Below, one piece after another: positions 6,240 to 7,292 of a DNA stretch of 7,292 nucleotides. Within the stretch, counting starts at the first letter, position 1; every line of letters begins with the position of its first letter. Source of the stretch: Mucilaginibacter sp. (lineage in GTDB: Bacteria > Bacteroidota > Bacteroidia > Sphingobacteriales > Sphingobacteriaceae). Made by a program: the position numbers and the translations under genes. The notes beneath the pieces are model-generated. The model had not been told where the DNA came from, ran no database searches, and was given only the letters and a program-made list of their open reading frames with translations. The DNA lies in NCBI GenBank assembly GCA_014376655.1, contig JACMRC010000252.1:1-7292 (forward strand). The letters are read 5' to 3'.

Positions 6240-7292
6240 TTATCCTTTCAACACAAAATCCTTTATCAAAAACAACGGTAATGAGCCATGTTGCAAGGCG
6301 CGGGTATGAAAGTCTTTGATACTGAATTTATTGCCTTGCCTTTTCTGCAACTCTTCCTTCCAATCCATTATTTGTAATGCGCCATATTTGTAGGTAACTA
6401 CCTGTGCCGGCCAGCGGCGAATGCGATTAATTTCGCGCATAGCGATATCGTCCTGCCCACGGATGTTTTTCTTCCAGAAGGCAAGTGCTTGTACATCCGT
6501 CCAACCGTAATAATTTAGCCCGACATCCAGCGGCACGCGCACAGAGCGTACAATATCCCACTGCCATTTGCCCAACTCATCATAAGGGGTTTTATACACC
6601 CCTAAATCCTTGCCCAACTCTTCGGCATAAGCGCCCCAGCCCTCGGCAAAGCCGTAATAAAAAAACAATTGTTGCACAGCAGTGGGCTTAATGGTGGTTA
6701 CCGAATTTTGGTAGTGATGACCAGGTACACCTTCATGGATAAACAACCAGTCGACATTGCGTTTGTTATAAGGTTTATCAGTAAGGTTATAATAGAAAGT
6801 ATTATTGGTATAGTAGCCGGGGGTTTGTATCAGCGCCACGTTGGTTCCTTTGGCAATTTTAAGGTCGGTAAAATCGGTTTGGTTAAACAGGTTATGCAGG
6901 TTGTTATTAATGATGATTTTATCCTTCTCAAAAGCCTGTTTTATGGTTAGCTCATCCGCAATAAAGAAAGACGGATCATCCAGGTGTTTATAAAACTCGT
7001 CCTCACTCATACAGGTTTGCTTTTGTATAGCTTCGATATGACTTTTTACCCTTTCAACTTCGGTTAGGCCGAAGGCATAGATCTGGTCGGGCGTTACGTC
7101 ATCGCCTACCCATCGCTTTAGCAAATAAATGTACCAGGCCTTACCGTTGGGGATGGTTAATAATCCACCTGCCGAAATCTCTTTAGGTGGATTTTTAAGC
7201 CATTGTTCTTCCAGCGTAAGGCGTTCCAGATTCAGGTCGGTTTCGTAGCGGATGAGATCGTAATCAAGCTTTTGTGTGGTAGTTAGACGGGC
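6240..7292 (-). CDS. DUF885 family putative zinc metallopeptidase, C-terminal part
   Basis: The frame is open without a stop from the TAA at 6240-6242 to the right edge, so the visible 350 residues are the C-terminal part and the start lies outside the window. A TTG at 7124 is not the real start, because 56 more in-frame residues (containing LDYDLIRYETDLNLERL and WLKNPPKEI) precede it and look like normal family sequence. DUF885 proteins are usually about 550-600 residues and commonly carry lipoprotein or Sec signals, so roughly 200-250 residues should be missing. The core motif HEGVPGHHYQ begins at 6737 and supplies the HExxPGHH metal-binding signature. A second conserved block, FAEGWGAYAEELG, follows about 34 residues later and may give a further ligand Glu. 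The C-terminal DFHTRALQHGSLPLFLIKDFV is typical of the family. Peptidase activity is predicted from the motif and rarely demonstrated in this family. Confidence 0.92.
   Translation of the reverse strand, partial: ARLTTTQKLDYDLIRYETDLNLERLTLEEQWLKNPPKEISAGGLLTIPNGKAWYIYLLKRWVGDDVTPDQIYAFGLTEVERVKSHIEAIQKQTCMSEDEFYKHLDDPSFFIADELTIKQAFEKDKIIINNNLHNLFNQTDFTDLKIAKGTNVALIQTPGYYTNNTFYYNLTDKPYNKRNVDWLFIHEGVPGHHYQNSVTTIKPTAVQQLFFYYGFAEGWGAYAEELGKDLGVYKTPYDELGKWQWDIVRSVRVPLDVGLNYYGWTDVQALAFWKKNIRGQDDIAMREINRIRRWPAQVVTYKYGALQIMDWKEELQKRQGNKFSIKDFHTRALQHGSLPLFLIKDFVLKG

Noticed and set aside
7122..7124. TTG as the start of the DUF885 gene
   Set aside because: The same frame continues open for 56 more codons to the window edge with sequence that fits the family, so the gene is truncated by the window and does not start here.

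Overview
The window looks like a chromosomal segment of a Bacteroidota bacterium, most likely a Sphingobacteriaceae member of the Mucilaginibacter/Pedobacter type. The reasons are the kinds of protein present (a macroglobulin-like/Plug hybrid surface protein, a GH125 mannosidase, a DUF885 protein), A-rich leaders without Shine-Dalgarno sequences, and promoter-like matches to the Bacteroidota TTTG / TAnnTTTG pattern. The taxonomy is inferred from these features only.

Layout from left to right. (1) Positions 1-428 hold the 3' part of a very AT-rich ORF of unknown function (about 22% GC in the first 60 bases). (2) Positions 429-867 are AT-rich and non-coding, with a 12-bp perfect inverted repeat, a pair of related direct repeats, a 9-bp hairpin joined to a perfect 13-bp tandem repeat, and a TAAATTTG promoter candidate. 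(3) Positions 868-3582 (+) encode a complete 904-residue exported protein with macroglobulin-type beta domains and a TonB-receptor Plug-like domain but no barrel; a strong intrinsic terminator follows. (4) Positions 3583-4122 are a convergent intergenic region with a 31-bp tandem repeat, small GC-rich palindromes and several inverted repeats, and no convincing gene. (5) Positions 4123-5535 (-) encode a complete GH125 exo-alpha-mannosidase with a Tat-like signal. (6) Positions 5776-6207 (-) encode a small secreted OB-fold-like protein. (7) Positions 6240-7292 (-) encode the C-terminal 350 residues of a DUF885 putative metallopeptidase that runs off the right edge.

The DUF885 gene and the OB-fold gene are 32 bp apart on the same strand and are probably co-transcribed. 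The GH125 gene follows after a 240-bp gap with its own promoter candidate, so it may be independent. All four recognisable products carry export signals or belong to usually exported families, so the right three quarters of the window is cell-envelope or secreted housekeeping. I see no defence system, CRISPR array, transposase, tRNA or rRNA. The least explained sequences are the left-edge AT-rich ORF with its repeat-bearing flank and the convergent intergenic repeat block.
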